Positions 1 to 12,588 of a DNA stretch of 28,738 bases are shown here, in pieces. Positions within the stretch are counted from its first letter, which is position 1. Every line of letters begins with the position of its first letter. The stretch is from Streptomyces sp. NRRL S-31 (GTDB lineage: Bacteria; Actinomycetota; Actinomycetes; Streptomycetales; Streptomycetaceae). Under the pieces are notes generated by a model. It searched no databases. It was given only the letters and a program-made list of their open reading frames with translations, and was not told the DNA's origin. The DNA lies in NCBI RefSeq assembly GCF_000718775.1, contig NZ_JOCB01000105.1, forward strand, positions 1 to 28,738. Direction: 5' to 3'. The position numbers and the translations under genes were made by a program.

Positions 1-52
1 CATACGAGATCAGCCTCGGTCTCGTGGGCTCGGAGATGTGTATAAGAGACAG
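1..52 (+). other. Illumina Nextera i7 adapter (artefact, not genomic)
   Basis: The first 52 bases read as the 3' end of the Illumina P7 primer (CATACGAGAT, 1-10), an 8-base index (CAGCCTCG, 11-18), the Nextera read-2 bridge (GTCTCGTGGGCTCGG, 19-33) and the Tn5 mosaic end (AGATGTGTATAAGAGACAG, 34-52). The order and spacing match a Nextera i7 adapter exactly, so genomic sequence starts at base 53, at a tagmentation site. Any feature called across 1-52 is spurious. Confidence 0.98.
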
Positions 53-327
53 CCGTGGAGCCGCCCCCGTCCCCGATCCCGCCGGGACCGGAACCCGTAC
101 CGAGCCCTGAGCCGGGTCCCCCGCTGACCTGACCCGCCCCCCGGCCGGCGACCGCCCGTCACGGCCCGCCCGTGCGTGGCGCCCGCCCCATGGGTGTGCC
201 GCACCCCGTAGGGGCGAGAGGAGACGGTGACGGTGCGGGGTCTTCGGCCGGGGAGGCGAGGGCCCGCTCATCGCGCCGGGCGTCCGGGCCGGGGCCGGGC
301 AGTGCCCCTGTGGGCCTGCCCGGCGCG
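53..327. other. GC-rich stretch downstream of gndA, no gene seen
   Basis: No open frame here has a ribosome site or recognisable protein. The only structure I see is the hairpin at 294-324 just after the gndA stop. The left side of this gap is cut by the contig end. Confidence 0.5.
294..324 (-). terminator. Hairpin terminator after gndA
   Basis: GCCGGGCA (294-301) pairs perfectly with TGCCCGGC (317-324). Inside the loop GCCC (304-307) pairs with GGGC (312-315), giving a long stem with a small bulge. It lies 3 nt beyond the gndA stop (328-330). There is no U-tract, which is common for Streptomyces terminators. Confidence 0.6.
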
Positions 328-4585
<4,258 letters not shown>

Positions 4586-4813
4586 CGGCGTCTCCCCTGC
4601 GGGCGGCGGGCGTCGCGGGCCCGGCCCGGCGTACGGTCGGCTTCCATGGCGAACACTCTGCCGGTCCGCGCCCTTCCCGTCGTCGTACCTGAGCACGCGA
4701 TGCGTCCTACTGCCGATGGAGTACACCGGTCGGGTGATCATCCCCTGGACGGGTGACGTGGGACGGGCCCCCGCCGGACCGCCCCGGCCGCGTGCCTGAT
4801 AGCAGTACCTGTC

Positions 4814-5725
4814 GTGCCCCTCGATCCCGAACTCGCCGCACTGCGCGCCCTCGGCGGCTTCTTCGTCCTGCGCACCCACCCCGACACGGCCGGCGGTGCC
4901 GATCCCCGGTCACTGCCCACCCTCGCGGACGGCTACGGCGAAAACGGCTCCGACGGCAGCGGCTCCGACGGCAGCGACGCCGACGGCAGCGGCAGGGGCG
5001 GCTGCGGCACGGACGGCTGCGGCAAGGGCGGGGCGGGCTTGCGCCGCGATCCGCTGGCCGCGCGGGTCGCCGTCGTCGGGGACCGGCTGCGCGTCGCCGA
5101 GCCGCGGGTCGCCGCCTCCCTCGCCCACCAGGGACTGGCCGCCCGGCTCTGGTCGGTGGCCCTGGGCTGCGCCGTCCTGTACGGCGAGCTGCCCGACCTG
5201 GACCCGCGCCTGCTGCGCTGGGACGTCGCCGCCACCGCCCCCGACGACCTGTGGCTCACGGTGCCGCGCCCGCTGCCCGCGAACGCCGCGAACGCCGCGA
5301 CCGCCGCCGACCCCGGGAGTCCCCGGAACCCGGTCCGGAACTCCGGGAACCCGGCCGACGCCGACACGCTCGCCGACGCCGTGCTGCTCGGCCATCTGGA
5401 GCCCCTGACGGCGGCCCTGCGGGCCCGCTACGGTGTCGCGGCGGGCCTGTTGCGGGGCAACGCGGGCTCCGCGCTGGCCGCGACCGCCCGGGAGCTGGGC
5501 CGCTGGGCCCGCGCCCGGGGCCGCGCCGACGTGGCCGCCCGCACCCGCGCGCTGACCGCCGGGCTGTTCGCCCACCCGCTGCTGCGCACCACCGGTGTGC
5601 GCACCGGCACGGCCTTCCGGCGCCGCAGTTGCTGCCTGTACTACCGGGTGCCCGGGGGCGGGCTCTGCGGCGACTGCTGCCTCACCCGCCCGCCGCGCTC
5701 TTCCCCGGGCGCCGCATCTGGGTGA
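4814..5725 (+). CDS. FhuF-like (2Fe-2S)-binding protein
   Basis: A 303-aa cytoplasmic protein. Its C-terminal motif SCCLYYRVPGGGLCGDCC (272-289) matches the FhuF-type iron-sulfur site, CC-x10-C-x2-C, with Cys273, Cys274, Cys285 and Cys288. FhuF proteins are ferric-siderophore reductases, so a role in iron release is plausible but inferred. Residues 38-75 are a Gly/Ser/Asp-rich insert with short direct repeats (GSDGSGSDGSD) and two extra cysteines, probably a flexible, slippage-prone linker. The start is uncertain: GTG 4814 gives a sensible N-terminus but no good ribosome site is visible, so it may be leaderless or start elsewhere. I see no palindromic iron box upstream. The gene ends 40 bp before glgA on the same strand. 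Confidence 0.8.
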   Translation: MPLDPELAALRALGGFFVLRTHPDTAGGADPRSLPTLADGYGENGSDGSGSDGSDADGSGRGGCGTDGCGKGGAGLRRDPLAARVAVVGDRLRVAEPRVAASLAHQGLAARLWSVALGCAVLYGELPDLDPRLLRWDVAATAPDDLWLTVPRPLPANAANAATAADPGSPRNPVRNSGNPADADTLADAVLLGHLEPLTAALRARYGVAAGLLRGNAGSALAATARELGRWARARGRADVAARTRALTAGLFAHPLLRTTGVRTGTAFRRRSCCLYYRVPGGGLCGDCCLTRPPRSSPGAASG

Positions 5726-5765
5726 CCATGAAGGGAACGAGCCACCGAGTACGGGGGGTTGACGG

Positions 5766-6926
5766 GTGCGAGTGGGACTGCTGACCCGGGAGTACCCCCC
5801 GGACGTCTACGGTGGCGCCGGGGTCCACGTGGAGTTCCTCGCCCGCGAGCTGGCCTCCCTGGTGGAGCTGGAGGTGCACTGCTGGGGCGAGGGCCGCGAG
5901 GCCGGCGTCGTGCGCCACCGTCCCTGGTCCGCCCTGGACGGCTCCAACGACACGCTGCGCACCTTCTCCACGGACCTCTCCATCGCCGCCGCCCTCGAGG
6001 GCCGCGAACTCGTCCACTCCCACACGTGGTACGCCAATCTGGCCGGCCACTTCGCCAAGCTGCTCCACGGCGTGCCGCACGTGGTCACCGCCCACTCGCT
6101 GGAGCCGCTGCGCCCCTGGAAGGCCGAGCAACTCGGCGGCGGGTACGCGCTGTCGAGCTGGGCCGAGCGCACCGCGATCGAGGCCGCCGACGCCGTGATC
6201 GCCGTCTCGGGCGCCATGCGGGAGGACGTCCTCGCCTGCTACCCGGCGCTGGACCCGGCCCGCGTCCACGTCGTGCACAACGGCATCGACACCCGCCTCT
6301 ACCGCCCCGACCACGGCACCGACGCCCTGATCCGGCACGGCGTCGACCCGGCCCGGCCGTACGTCCTGTTCGTCGGCCGCATCACCCGGCAGAAGGGCGT
6401 GCCCCCCTTGCTGCGCGCGGTACGGCACATCGACCCCGGCGTGCAGGTCGTGCTGTGCGCGGGTGCGCCCGACACCCCGGCGATCGACCGGGAGTTCCGG
6501 CGGCTGTTCGAGGAGCTGAGCCGGGCGCGGGCGGGCGTGTTCTGGATCCCGCAGATGCTGCCGCGCCCGGAGGTGATCCAACTCCTCACCCGGGCCGCGG
6601 TGTTCGTCTGTCCCTCGGTGTACGAGCCGCTCGGCATCGTCAACCTGGAGGCGATGGCCTGTGGCACGCCGGTCGTCGCGTCACGGGTCGGCGGCATCCC
6701 CGAGGTGGTGGACGAGGGCCGTACCGGGCTGCTGGTCGACGTGGACGACGACTTCGAGTCCGGGCTCGCCCGGGCCCTGGACGCCGTCCTCGGCGATCCG
6801 GACGCGGCCCGGCGGATGGGAGAGGCCGGACGGGCGTGCGCCGTGGGGGAGTTCGGCTGGGACGCGGTGGCCCGCCGAACGGCGGGACTGTACGAGGTGG
6901 TCCGCCGGCAGGCGTGGTCCGGCTGA
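5766..6926 (+). CDS. glgA: GT-B glycogen synthase GlgA / GlgM-type glucosyltransferase
   Basis: A 386-aa ADP-glucose-using glycosyltransferase. The N-terminal half begins [18 protein letters not shown] (5-22), the glycogen-synthase loop; the C-terminal half has [11 protein letters not shown] (202-212, with Arg205 and Lys210) and the EX7E acid pair Glu287/Glu295 in [10 protein letters not shown]. Its length fits the short actinobacterial group rather than the roughly 480-aa enterobacterial GlgA. In mycobacteria a member of this short group (GlgM, Rv1212c) makes maltose 1-phosphate for the GlgE pathway instead of extending glycogen, and sequence alone does not settle which reaction applies here. 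GTG 5766 follows a G-run (5753-5758) at 7 nt. It sits 41 bp ahead of glgC, likely as an operon. Confidence 0.93.
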   Translation: MRVGLLTREYPPDVYGGAGVHVEFLARELASLVELEVHCWGEGREAGVVRHRPWSALDGSNDTLRTFSTDLSIAAALEGRELVHSHTWYANLAGHFAKLLHGVPHVVTAHSLEPLRPWKAEQLGGGYALSSWAERTAIEAADAVIAVSGAMREDVLACYPALDPARVHVVHNGIDTRLYRPDHGTDALIRHGVDPARPYVLFVGRITRQKGVPPLLRAVRHIDPGVQVVLCAGAPDTPAIDREFRRLFEELSRARAGVFWIPQMLPRPEVIQLLTRAAVFVCPSVYEPLGIVNLEAMACGTPVVASRVGGIPEVVDEGRTGLLVDVDDDFESGLARALDAVLGDPDAARRMGEAGRACAVGEFGWDAVARRTAGLYEVVRRQAWSG

Positions 6927-6937
6927 TCCGGGGCATC

Positions 6938-6952
6938 CATGGTTCAACCACG
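6938..6952. promoter_or_regulatory. Imperfect palindrome between glgA and glgC
   Basis: CATGGTT-C-AACCACG is an inverted repeat with 6 of 7 matching pairs, ending just before the glgC ribosome site (GAGGGGAG, 6955-6962). It could be an operator or a small translation-control hairpin. Nothing else supports a role. Confidence 0.25.
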
Positions 6953-6967
6953 GTGAGGGGAGCGGCC

Positions 6968-8188
6968 ATGCGTCGTGGAGGGCCTTCCGTACTGGGGATC
7001 GTGCTGGCGGGCGGCGAGGGCAAGCGCCTGATGCCGCTCACCGCCGACCGGGCCAAACCGGCCGTCACCTTCGGCGGCACCTACCGGCTCGTCGACTTCG
7101 TCCTGTCCAACCTCGTCAACGCCGACGTGCTGCGCATCTGCGTGCTGACCCAGTACAAGTCGCACTCGCTGGACCGGCACATCACCACCACCTGGCGGAT
7201 GTCCAGCCTGCTCGGCAACTACGTCACCCCGGTGCCCGCGCAGCAGCGCCTCGGGCCGCGCTGGTACCTGGGCAGCGCCGACGCGATCCTCCAGTCGCTC
7301 AACCTGGTCCACGACGAACAGCCGGAGTACGTGGCCGTGTTCGGCGCCGACCACGTCTACCGCATGGACCCGCGGCAGATGCTCGCGCAGCACATCGAGG
7401 GCGGCGCGGGGGTGACGGTGGCCGGCATCCGGGTGCCGCGCACCGAGTCGTCGTCGTTCGGGGTGATCACCCCCGGCTCGGACGGCCGTACGGTGGAACG
7501 CTTCCTGGAGAAGCCCGCCGACCCTCCCGGCCTGCCGGACGATCCCGGGCGTGTGTTCGCGTCCATGGGCAACTACATCTTCACCACCAAGGCGCTGATC
7601 GAGGCGCTGCGACGGGACGCCGAGGACAGCCGGTCGGTGCACGACATGGGCGGCTCGATCCTGCCCCAGCTGACCGCGCGCGGCGAGGCCGGGCTGTACG
7701 ACTTCCATGACAACCACGTGCCCGGCGAGACCAGCCGCGACCAGGGCTACTGGCGGGACGTCGGCACGCTGGACGCCTACTACGACGCGCACATGGACCT
7801 GATCGCCGAGCGCCCCGCGTTCAACCTGTACAACCGCCAGTGGCCCGTCTACACCCACTCCAACCAGCTCTCGCCGGCGCGCTTCAACGCGGGCGGCATC
7901 GCGAGCGAGTCCATCATCAGCGCGGGTTGCCTGATCCGCGGGCAGGTCACCCGGTCGGTGCTCTCCCCGGGCGTCCGCGTCGACCCCGGGGCGGTCGTAC
8001 AGGGTTCGGTCCTGCACGACAACGTCCACATCGGCCGGGGCGCGGTGGTCCGCGGCGCGGTCCTGGACAAGAACGTGGAGGTCCCGCCGGGCGCCACGAT
8101 CGGCGTGAACCCGGAGCGGGACGCCGAGCTGTACACCGTCTCCAAGGGCGGAGTGATCGCGCTGGGCAAGGGGCAGCGGGTGCCGTAG
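6968..8188 (+). CDS. glgC: Glucose-1-phosphate adenylyltransferase (ADP-glucose pyrophosphorylase)
   Basis: Makes ADP-glucose from glucose 1-phosphate and ATP, the committed step of the GlgC route to glycogen or maltose 1-phosphate. The protein is 406 aa, the usual bacterial length. The N-terminal nucleotidyltransferase domain carries [13 protein letters not shown] (13-25), [17 protein letters not shown] (28-44), WYLGSADA (99-106), GADHVYRMD (126-134) and FLEKP (179-183). The C-terminal part is a left-handed beta-helix with hexapeptide repeats (for example [14 protein letters not shown]), used in such enzymes for allostery and tetramer packing. ATG 6968 has GAGGGGAG 5 nt upstream. It lies 41 bp after glgA and is probably co-transcribed. 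The frame stays open far upstream, but that part overlaps glgA and is not coding. Confidence 0.97.
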   Translation: MRRGGPSVLGIVLAGGEGKRLMPLTADRAKPAVTFGGTYRLVDFVLSNLVNADVLRICVLTQYKSHSLDRHITTTWRMSSLLGNYVTPVPAQQRLGPRWYLGSADAILQSLNLVHDEQPEYVAVFGADHVYRMDPRQMLAQHIEGGAGVTVAGIRVPRTESSSFGVITPGSDGRTVERFLEKPADPPGLPDDPGRVFASMGNYIFTTKALIEALRRDAEDSRSVHDMGGSILPQLTARGEAGLYDFHDNHVPGETSRDQGYWRDVGTLDAYYDAHMDLIAERPAFNLYNRQWPVYTHSNQLSPARFNAGGIASESIISAGCLIRGQVTRSVLSPGVRVDPGAVVQGSVLHDNVHIGRGAVVRGAVLDKNVEVPPGATIGVNPERDAELYTVSKGGVIALGKGQRVP

Positions 8189-8516
8189 CACGCGCCGGGA
8201 CCGGGGCCGGGCCCCCGCCGTGGCATCCGGCGACGGTCCGGACTCCGGGGCCGTGGACGAGCCCCGGCCACCGGAGCGGCGGCCGAGGCTCCTCCCCGGC
8301 CCCCGGCCACCGCTCCGACGGCCGGGGCTACTCCACGGCCCCCGGCCACCGCTCCGACGGCCGGGGCTACTCCCCGGCCCCCGGCCACCGCTCCGACGGC
8401 CGGCACGACCGTCGGGCGCGACGCGTTTCGCGCGACACCCCCCAGGATGCCCGGGTTTGCGGCCTTCGCCCTTCAGGATGCAGGCAACGACGTCCAACCT
8501 GCGGAGGCCATCCGAC
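8189..8516. other. Intergenic region glgC-GH92 with structured repeats
   Basis: No gene is supported here. The region starts with a G/C hairpin (GGGGC CGG GCCCC, about 8203-8215), then holds the 39-bp array at 8262-8405, then a perfect 6-bp inverted repeat GCGCGA/TCGCGC at 8416-8433. The GH92 leader, with GGAGG at 8503-8507, follows. I see no clear promoter for the GH92 gene, although one is expected between 8434 and 8500. Confidence 0.55.
8262..8405. repeat. 39-bp tandem repeat, 3.7 copies, each unit a hairpin
   Basis: Units are 8262-8300 (diverged), 8301-8339, 8340-8378 and a partial 8379-8405. Units 2 and 3 differ at only one base. Each begins CCCCGGCC, has an 11-nt loop ACCGCTCCGAC, then GGCCGGGG, so each unit folds to an 8-bp G/C stem. 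The partial last copy keeps a 6-bp stem. The array sits 73 bp beyond the glgC stop and may act as a tandem terminator or mRNA-stabilising element. Confidence 0.85.
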
Positions 8517-10838
8517 ATGAGAGGGACCCGGCGCACGCGGCTGTGCCTGGCCGGGGTGCTGGCAGCGTCCGCGCTGATCGCCACCCCCGCCGCGCGGGCC
8601 GCCGAGCGGACCGACGGCCACCTCACCGACCTGGTCAACCCGTTCATCGGGACCCAGAACGAGGGCAACACCTTCCCCGGCGCGACCGTGCCCTTCGGCA
8701 TGGTGCAACTCTCCCCGGACACCGGACACAGCACCGGGTACGACTACACGCAGAACCGTATCCGCGGCTTCTCCCTGGTCCACCTCTCGGGTGTCGGCTG
8801 CCGCATCGGCGGCGACCTGCCCGTCCTGCCCACCACCGGTGACGTCACCGAGACGGACTACGCCCGGTACGCGGCGGCCTTCTCGCACGACGACGAGGAG
8901 GCGAGCCCCGGCTACTACCGCGTCGGCCTCGGCTCCGGCATCCGCGCCGAACTGACCGCGACCGCCCGCACCGGCGTGCAGCGCTACACCTTCCCGGCCA
9001 CCGGCAAGGCCAACGTCCTGCTGAACGCGGCCCAGTCGCTGCACAAGCCGGTGAGCAGCACGGTGCGCGTCCTGGACGACCGCACCGTGCGCACCGAGAT
9101 CACCGGCCACGGCTTCTGCCGGGACAGCGGCCCCTACACGGTCCACACGATCACCCGCTTCAACCGGCCCTTCACCGCGTACGGCACCTGGGACGGCCGG
9201 ACCGTCACCCCGGGCGCCCGCAGCGGCTCCGGCGGCGCCTACGTCCGCTTCGACACCACGAAGGACCGCACGGTCGAGGCCACCACCGCCCTGTCGTACG
9301 TCGACGCGGCCGGCGCGGCGGGCAACCTGCGAGCCGAGGGCGGCCGGTCCTTCGACACCGTGCGCCACCGGGCCCGCGAGGAGTGGGAGCGGCGGCTCGG
9401 CGGCGTCCGGGTACGGGGCGGCACCCCCACCCTCCGACGTACCTTCTACTCCTCGCTGTACCGGTCGTACCTCGCGCCCAACGTCGGCGGTGACGTGGAC
9501 GGCCGTTACCTCGGCTGGGACCGGCGCACCCACCGGGCCCGGGGCTTCACCTACTACCAGAACTGGTCGCTCTGGGACACCTACCGCACCCAGGCCCAGC
9601 TGCTCGCCCTGCTCGCGCCCCGTGAGGCCCGGGACATGGCCCACTCGGTGGTCGCGATCGACGAGGACGGCGGCTGGCTCCCCAAGTGGGGCTACGGCCC
9701 GGTCGAGACGAACATCATGAGCGGCGACCCGGTCACCCCGTTCCTGACCACCGCCTACCAGACGGGCCTGCTGAAGGGCTTCGAGGAGCGGGCCTACCGG
9801 GCACTCAGGAAGAACGCCGACGGGGTCCCGCCGGCCGCCAACCCGGGCGTCGGCCGGGAGGCCAACGCCGAGTACATCGGGTACGGCTTCGCGCCCTACG
9901 ACAAGGACCGGCCGTACGCCAAGGCGGGCGACTCGGACTACCACCACGGCGCCTCGGTCACCCTGGAGTACGCGCTCTCCGACGCGATGCTCGCGCAGAT
10001 GGCCCGTGGCCTCGGACACCACGAGGACGCGGCCCGCTACGCCGCCCGCTCGCGCCACTACCGCAACGTCTTCGACCCCGCCACCGGCTTCTTCCGCGCC
10101 CGGGACGCCTCCGGCGCCTTCACCGGCCCGGCCGACCCGGCCCGTGGCACCGGCTTCCACGAGGGCACGGCCTGGCAGTACCAGTGGCTCGTCCCGCAGG
10201 ACGTGCCGGGCATGGTCGCGCTGATCGGCGGCACCCGCGCGGCCAACGCCCGCCTGGACTCCTTCTTCGCCTACGACCGGCTCCTCGCCGACCCGGAGGG
10301 CACCGCCCGCCAGGTGTGGGTGCACGGTGACCCGTACGCCTACTACAACGCCACCACCTACAACCCGATGAACGAGCCGGACCTCGTCGCGCCCTACACC
10401 TACCTCTCCACCGGCCAGCCCTGGAAGACCACGGACGTGGTGCACGCGGCGCTGACCCTGTTCACCGACGGCCCCGCCGGCATGACCGGCAACGACGACC
10501 TCGGCACGATGTCCGCCTGGAACGTGCTGTCGTCCATCGGGCTCTTCCCCGTCCAGCCCGGGTACGGCACCTGGGGCCTGACCACCCCGGTCTTCGACCG
10601 GGTCGACCTGACCCTGGACCGCCGCCACTGGCCGAGCGGCCGGCTGACGGTGACCGCGCCCGGCACCTCGGCCGCAGACCGCTACGTCCAGGGCGTACGC
10701 ACCGACGGGAGGCCGCACGGCCGGACCTACCTGACCACCGGCGCGCTGCGCTCCCTGCGCTCCCTCGCGTTCACCGTCGGCCCGCGCCCGTCGCGATGGG
10801 GCACGGCACCCGAAGCGGCGCCGCCCGTCCTGAGATGA
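8517..10838 (+). CDS. Secreted GH92 alpha-mannosidase
   Basis: A 773-aa exported glycosidase that removes alpha-linked (typically 1,2-) mannose from high-mannose N-glycans or mannan by the calcium-dependent inverting mechanism of family GH92. Residues 1-28 are a signal peptide (ending PAARA). The N-terminal beta-sandwich starts with LVNPFIGTQNEGNTFPGA, a GH92 hallmark. The (alpha/alpha)6 barrel contains WSLWDTYRTQAQLL, FHEGTAWQYQWLVPQD and the family motif GNDDLGTMSAW starting at Gly658, which carries the catalytic and calcium-binding acids. ATG 8517 follows GGAGG (8503-8507) and begins at the signal peptide; the frame is open further upstream, through the repeat array, but that part is not coding. 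A strong hairpin follows the stop, so the gene is probably monocistronic. It may work with the GH85 enzyme at 15626-17668 on N-glycans. Confidence 0.94.
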   Translation: MRGTRRTRLCLAGVLAASALIATPAARAAERTDGHLTDLVNPFIGTQNEGNTFPGATVPFGMVQLSPDTGHSTGYDYTQNRIRGFSLVHLSGVGCRIGGDLPVLPTTGDVTETDYARYAAAFSHDDEEASPGYYRVGLGSGIRAELTATARTGVQRYTFPATGKANVLLNAAQSLHKPVSSTVRVLDDRTVRTEITGHGFCRDSGPYTVHTITRFNRPFTAYGTWDGRTVTPGARSGSGGAYVRFDTTKDRTVEATTALSYVDAAGAAGNLRAEGGRSFDTVRHRAREEWERRLGGVRVRGGTPTLRRTFYSSLYRSYLAPNVGGDVDGRYLGWDRRTHRARGFTYYQNWSLWDTYRTQAQLLALLAPREARDMAHSVVAIDEDGGWLPKWGYGPVETNIMSGDPVTPFLTTAYQTGLLKGFEERAYRALRKNADGVPPAANPGVGREANAEYIGYGFAPYDKDRPYAKAGDSDYHHGASVTLEYALSDAMLAQMARGLGHHEDAARYAARSRHYRNVFDPATGFFRARDASGAFTGPADPARGTGFHEGTAWQYQWLVPQDVPGMVALIGGTRAANARLDSFFAYDRLLADPEGTARQVWVHGDPYAYYNATTYNPMNEPDLVAPYTYLSTGQPWKTTDVVHAALTLFTDGPAGMTGNDDLGTMSAWNVLSSIGLFPVQPGYGTWGLTTPVFDRVDLTLDRRHWPSGRLTVTAPGTSAADRYVQGVRTDGRPHGRTYLTTGALRSLRSLAFTVGPRPSRWGTAPEAAPPVLR

Positions 10839-10857
10839 GGTCCGGCCGTCTCCCGGG

Positions 10858-10883
10858 TCCCGCCGCGTTCCCAGGCGGCGGGA
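10858..10883 (+). terminator. Hairpin terminator after GH92
   Basis: TCCCGCCGC (10858-10866) pairs perfectly with GCGGCGGGA (10875-10883) over an 8-nt loop. It starts 20 nt beyond the GH92 stop. Confidence 0.75.
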
Positions 10884-10971
10884 GACCGACCCGGCCCCGA
10901 CCGTGCTCGACCGTGATCGCCGCCGGGGATCGACCGCTGATCCACCCGTCGCCGACGTGTGAGGCAAGACC

Positions 10972-12303
10972 GTGACATCCGACCTGCTCGCCCCCCTCGA
11001 CCTGGCCTTCTGGAACATGGAGTCCGACCGGCACCCGATGCACCTCGGCGCGCTCGGGGTCTTCGCCGCGCACTCGCCCACGGCCGGGGCGCACGCCGCC
11101 GACCTGCTCGCCGCCCGCGCCGCCGCCGTACCCGGCCTGCGCATGCGCATCCGCGACACCTGGCAGCCGCTCGCCTTCGGCGGTGCGACCCGCGAGAGCG
11201 ACCCGGACTTCGATCCGCTGGACCACGTCCGGCTGCACGCCCCGGCCGGCGACTTCCACGCCGCCGCCGGGCCGCTGATGCAACGCCCGCTGGAGCGCGG
11301 CCGGCCGCCCTGGGAGGCGCACGTGCTGCCCGGCGAGGACGGGGCGTCCTTCGCGGTGCTCTTCAAGTTCCACCACGCCCTCGCCGACGGGCTGCGCGCA
11401 CTGAAGCTCGCCGCCGGCGTCCTGGACCCCGTCGACCTGCCCGAGCGCGCGCCCCGCGCCGTCGAGCCGCCGCCCGGCCTGCTGTCCGATGTGCGCCGGC
11501 TGCCCGCCCGGGTCCCCGGGCTGGTCAGGGGCGCGCTGTCGGACGTCGGCCGGGCCCTGGACATCGGCGCCTCGCTGGCCCGCTCCACCCTCGGCATGCG
11601 CCCCTGCGCCGCGCTCACCTCGGCGCCCAGCGGCACCCGCCGCACCGCCGGGGTCGTCCTCGACATCGACGACGTGCACCGGGTGCGCAAGAACGCAGGG
11701 GGCACCGTGAACGACGTCCTGATCGCCGTGGTGGCCGGGGCCCTGCGCCGCTGGCTCGACGAGCGCGGCGACGGCAGCGAGGGCGTCGCCCCGCGCGCCC
11801 TCGTCCCGGTCTCCCGGCGCCGGCCGCGCACCGCGCAGCCGCAGGGCAACCGGCTCTCCGGGTACCTGATACGGCTTCCGGTCGACGAGCCGGACCCGCT
11901 CGGGCGGCTGGCCGCGGTGCGTACGGCGATGCTCCGCAACAAGGACGCGGGCGCCGACCGGGGCGCCGGCGCGGTCGCCCTGCTCGCCGACCACGTCCCG
12001 GCCCTCGGCCACCGCCTCGGCGGACCGTTGGTCGGGCAGGCGGCGCGGCTCTGGTTCGACATCCTCGTCACCAGCGTGCCGATGCCGGGCTTCGGGCTGC
12101 GGCTCGGCGGCCATGAGCTGAGCGAGGTGTATCCGCTGGCGCCGCTCGCGCCCGGGCAGGCGCTGGCGATCGCGATCTCCACGTACCGCGGGCGCGTGCA
12201 CTACGGGCTGGTCGCCGACGCGCGGGCCGTGCCGGACCTGGACCGGTTCGCGCGCGCGGTGTCGGCCGAGGCGGAGACGCTGCTGTCGGTCTGCGACCGC
12301 TGA
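10972..12303 (+). CDS. Wax ester synthase/diacylglycerol acyltransferase (WS/DGAT)
   Basis: A 443-aa membrane-associated acyltransferase that moves the acyl group of acyl-CoA to diacylglycerol (or a fatty alcohol), the last step of triacylglycerol storage. The catalytic motif HHxxxDG is HHALADG (134-140), in a CoA-dependent-acyltransferase fold. The second conserved block NDVLIAVVAGALRRWL and the late hydrophobic segment TSVPMPG also fit. As I recall, S. coelicolor SCO0958, a characterised DGAT, lies in the same neighbourhood. GTG 10972 has GAGG (10961-10964) 7 nt upstream. The gene stands alone between hairpins, after GH92 and before the zinc-ribbon SDR. Confidence 0.93.
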   Translation: MTSDLLAPLDLAFWNMESDRHPMHLGALGVFAAHSPTAGAHAADLLAARAAAVPGLRMRIRDTWQPLAFGGATRESDPDFDPLDHVRLHAPAGDFHAAAGPLMQRPLERGRPPWEAHVLPGEDGASFAVLFKFHHALADGLRALKLAAGVLDPVDLPERAPRAVEPPPGLLSDVRRLPARVPGLVRGALSDVGRALDIGASLARSTLGMRPCAALTSAPSGTRRTAGVVLDIDDVHRVRKNAGGTVNDVLIAVVAGALRRWLDERGDGSEGVAPRALVPVSRRRPRTAQPQGNRLSGYLIRLPVDEPDPLGRLAAVRTAMLRNKDAGADRGAGAVALLADHVPALGHRLGGPLVGQAARLWFDILVTSVPMPGFGLRLGGHELSEVYPLAPLAPGQALAIAISTYRGRVHYGLVADARAVPDLDRFARAVSAEAETLLSVCDR

Positions 12304-12312
12304 ACGGCCGGC

Positions 12313-12326
12313 CCCGCCCGGGCGGG
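12313..12326 (+). terminator. Palindromic terminator candidate after WS/DGAT
   Basis: CCCGCCCGGGCGGG is a perfect 14-bp palindrome starting 9 nt after the DGAT stop. As RNA it can form a 5-bp G/C stem with a 4-nt loop. Confidence 0.45.
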
Positions 12327-12334
12327 AGTCATCC

Positions 12335-12418
12335 GTCACGTCCGTTACGCCGGTCACGCCGGTTACACCGGTCACGGACGTCCGGCACGTCGTCACTTCC
12401 GTCACGTCCGTCACTTCA
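12335..12418. repeat. 9-bp tandem repeat (GTCACGYCS-like), nine units
   Basis: Units such as GTCACGTCC, GTTACGCCG, GTCACGCCG and GTTACACCG run from 12335, with one 3-bp slip at 12389-12391. The period is three codons and one plus-strand frame would read Val-Thr-Pro repeats, but that frame is not the frame of the DGAT gene before it or joined to the gene after it. It is probably non-coding slippage DNA. Confidence 0.7.
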
Positions 12419-12495
12419 GCCACCGGAGGCACCGGGGCGCGGGGAGCGGGGCCCGGCCCGGCGGCGTGCACGCGCGGGGGCGGAAGGGCAGCGGT

Positions 12496-12525
12496 TTGGC
12501 TCCCCGGCCCCGCGCTCCGTAAAAT
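12496..12525 (+). promoter_or_regulatory. Sigma70-like promoter of the zinc-ribbon SDR gene
   Basis: TTGGCT (12496-12501) and TAAAAT (12520-12525) are separated by 18 nt, and TAAAAT is rare in this GC-rich sequence. Transcription should start near 12532. An inverted repeat CCGCT/AGCGG with TTCGAA in its loop (12526-12542) lies right at the expected start and could be an operator or 5' hairpin. Confidence 0.55.
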
Positions 12526-12588
12526 CCGCTGTTCGAAAGCGGGCGCGAGTCGGAGCGCCGCGCGGGTGACCAGGGAAGCGGCAGCGCG

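Noticed and set aside
10..204. Minus-strand 64-aa open frame at the left edge
   Set aside because: It translates the sequencing adapter (CLLYTSPSPRD) fused to non-coding DNA.
5728..5784. 18-codon reading frame (ATG 5728) overlapping the glgA start, a possible leader peptide
   Set aside because: It has no ribosome site and no regulatory codon pattern; it is more likely chance.
8262..8405. CRISPR array
   Set aside because: The 39-bp units are directly adjacent with no variable spacers, and no cas genes are present.
7849..8406. Minus-strand frame with 13-residue repeats across the end of glgC
   Set aside because: It is the shadow of the 39-bp DNA repeat, whose length is a multiple of three, and of glgC.
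8367..12182. Very long minus-strand open frame (1271 aa) opposite GH92 and DGAT
   Set aside because: Antisense frames stay open in GC-rich DNA; it has Arg/Ala/Gly-rich composition and no domain, while the plus strand has clear enzymes.
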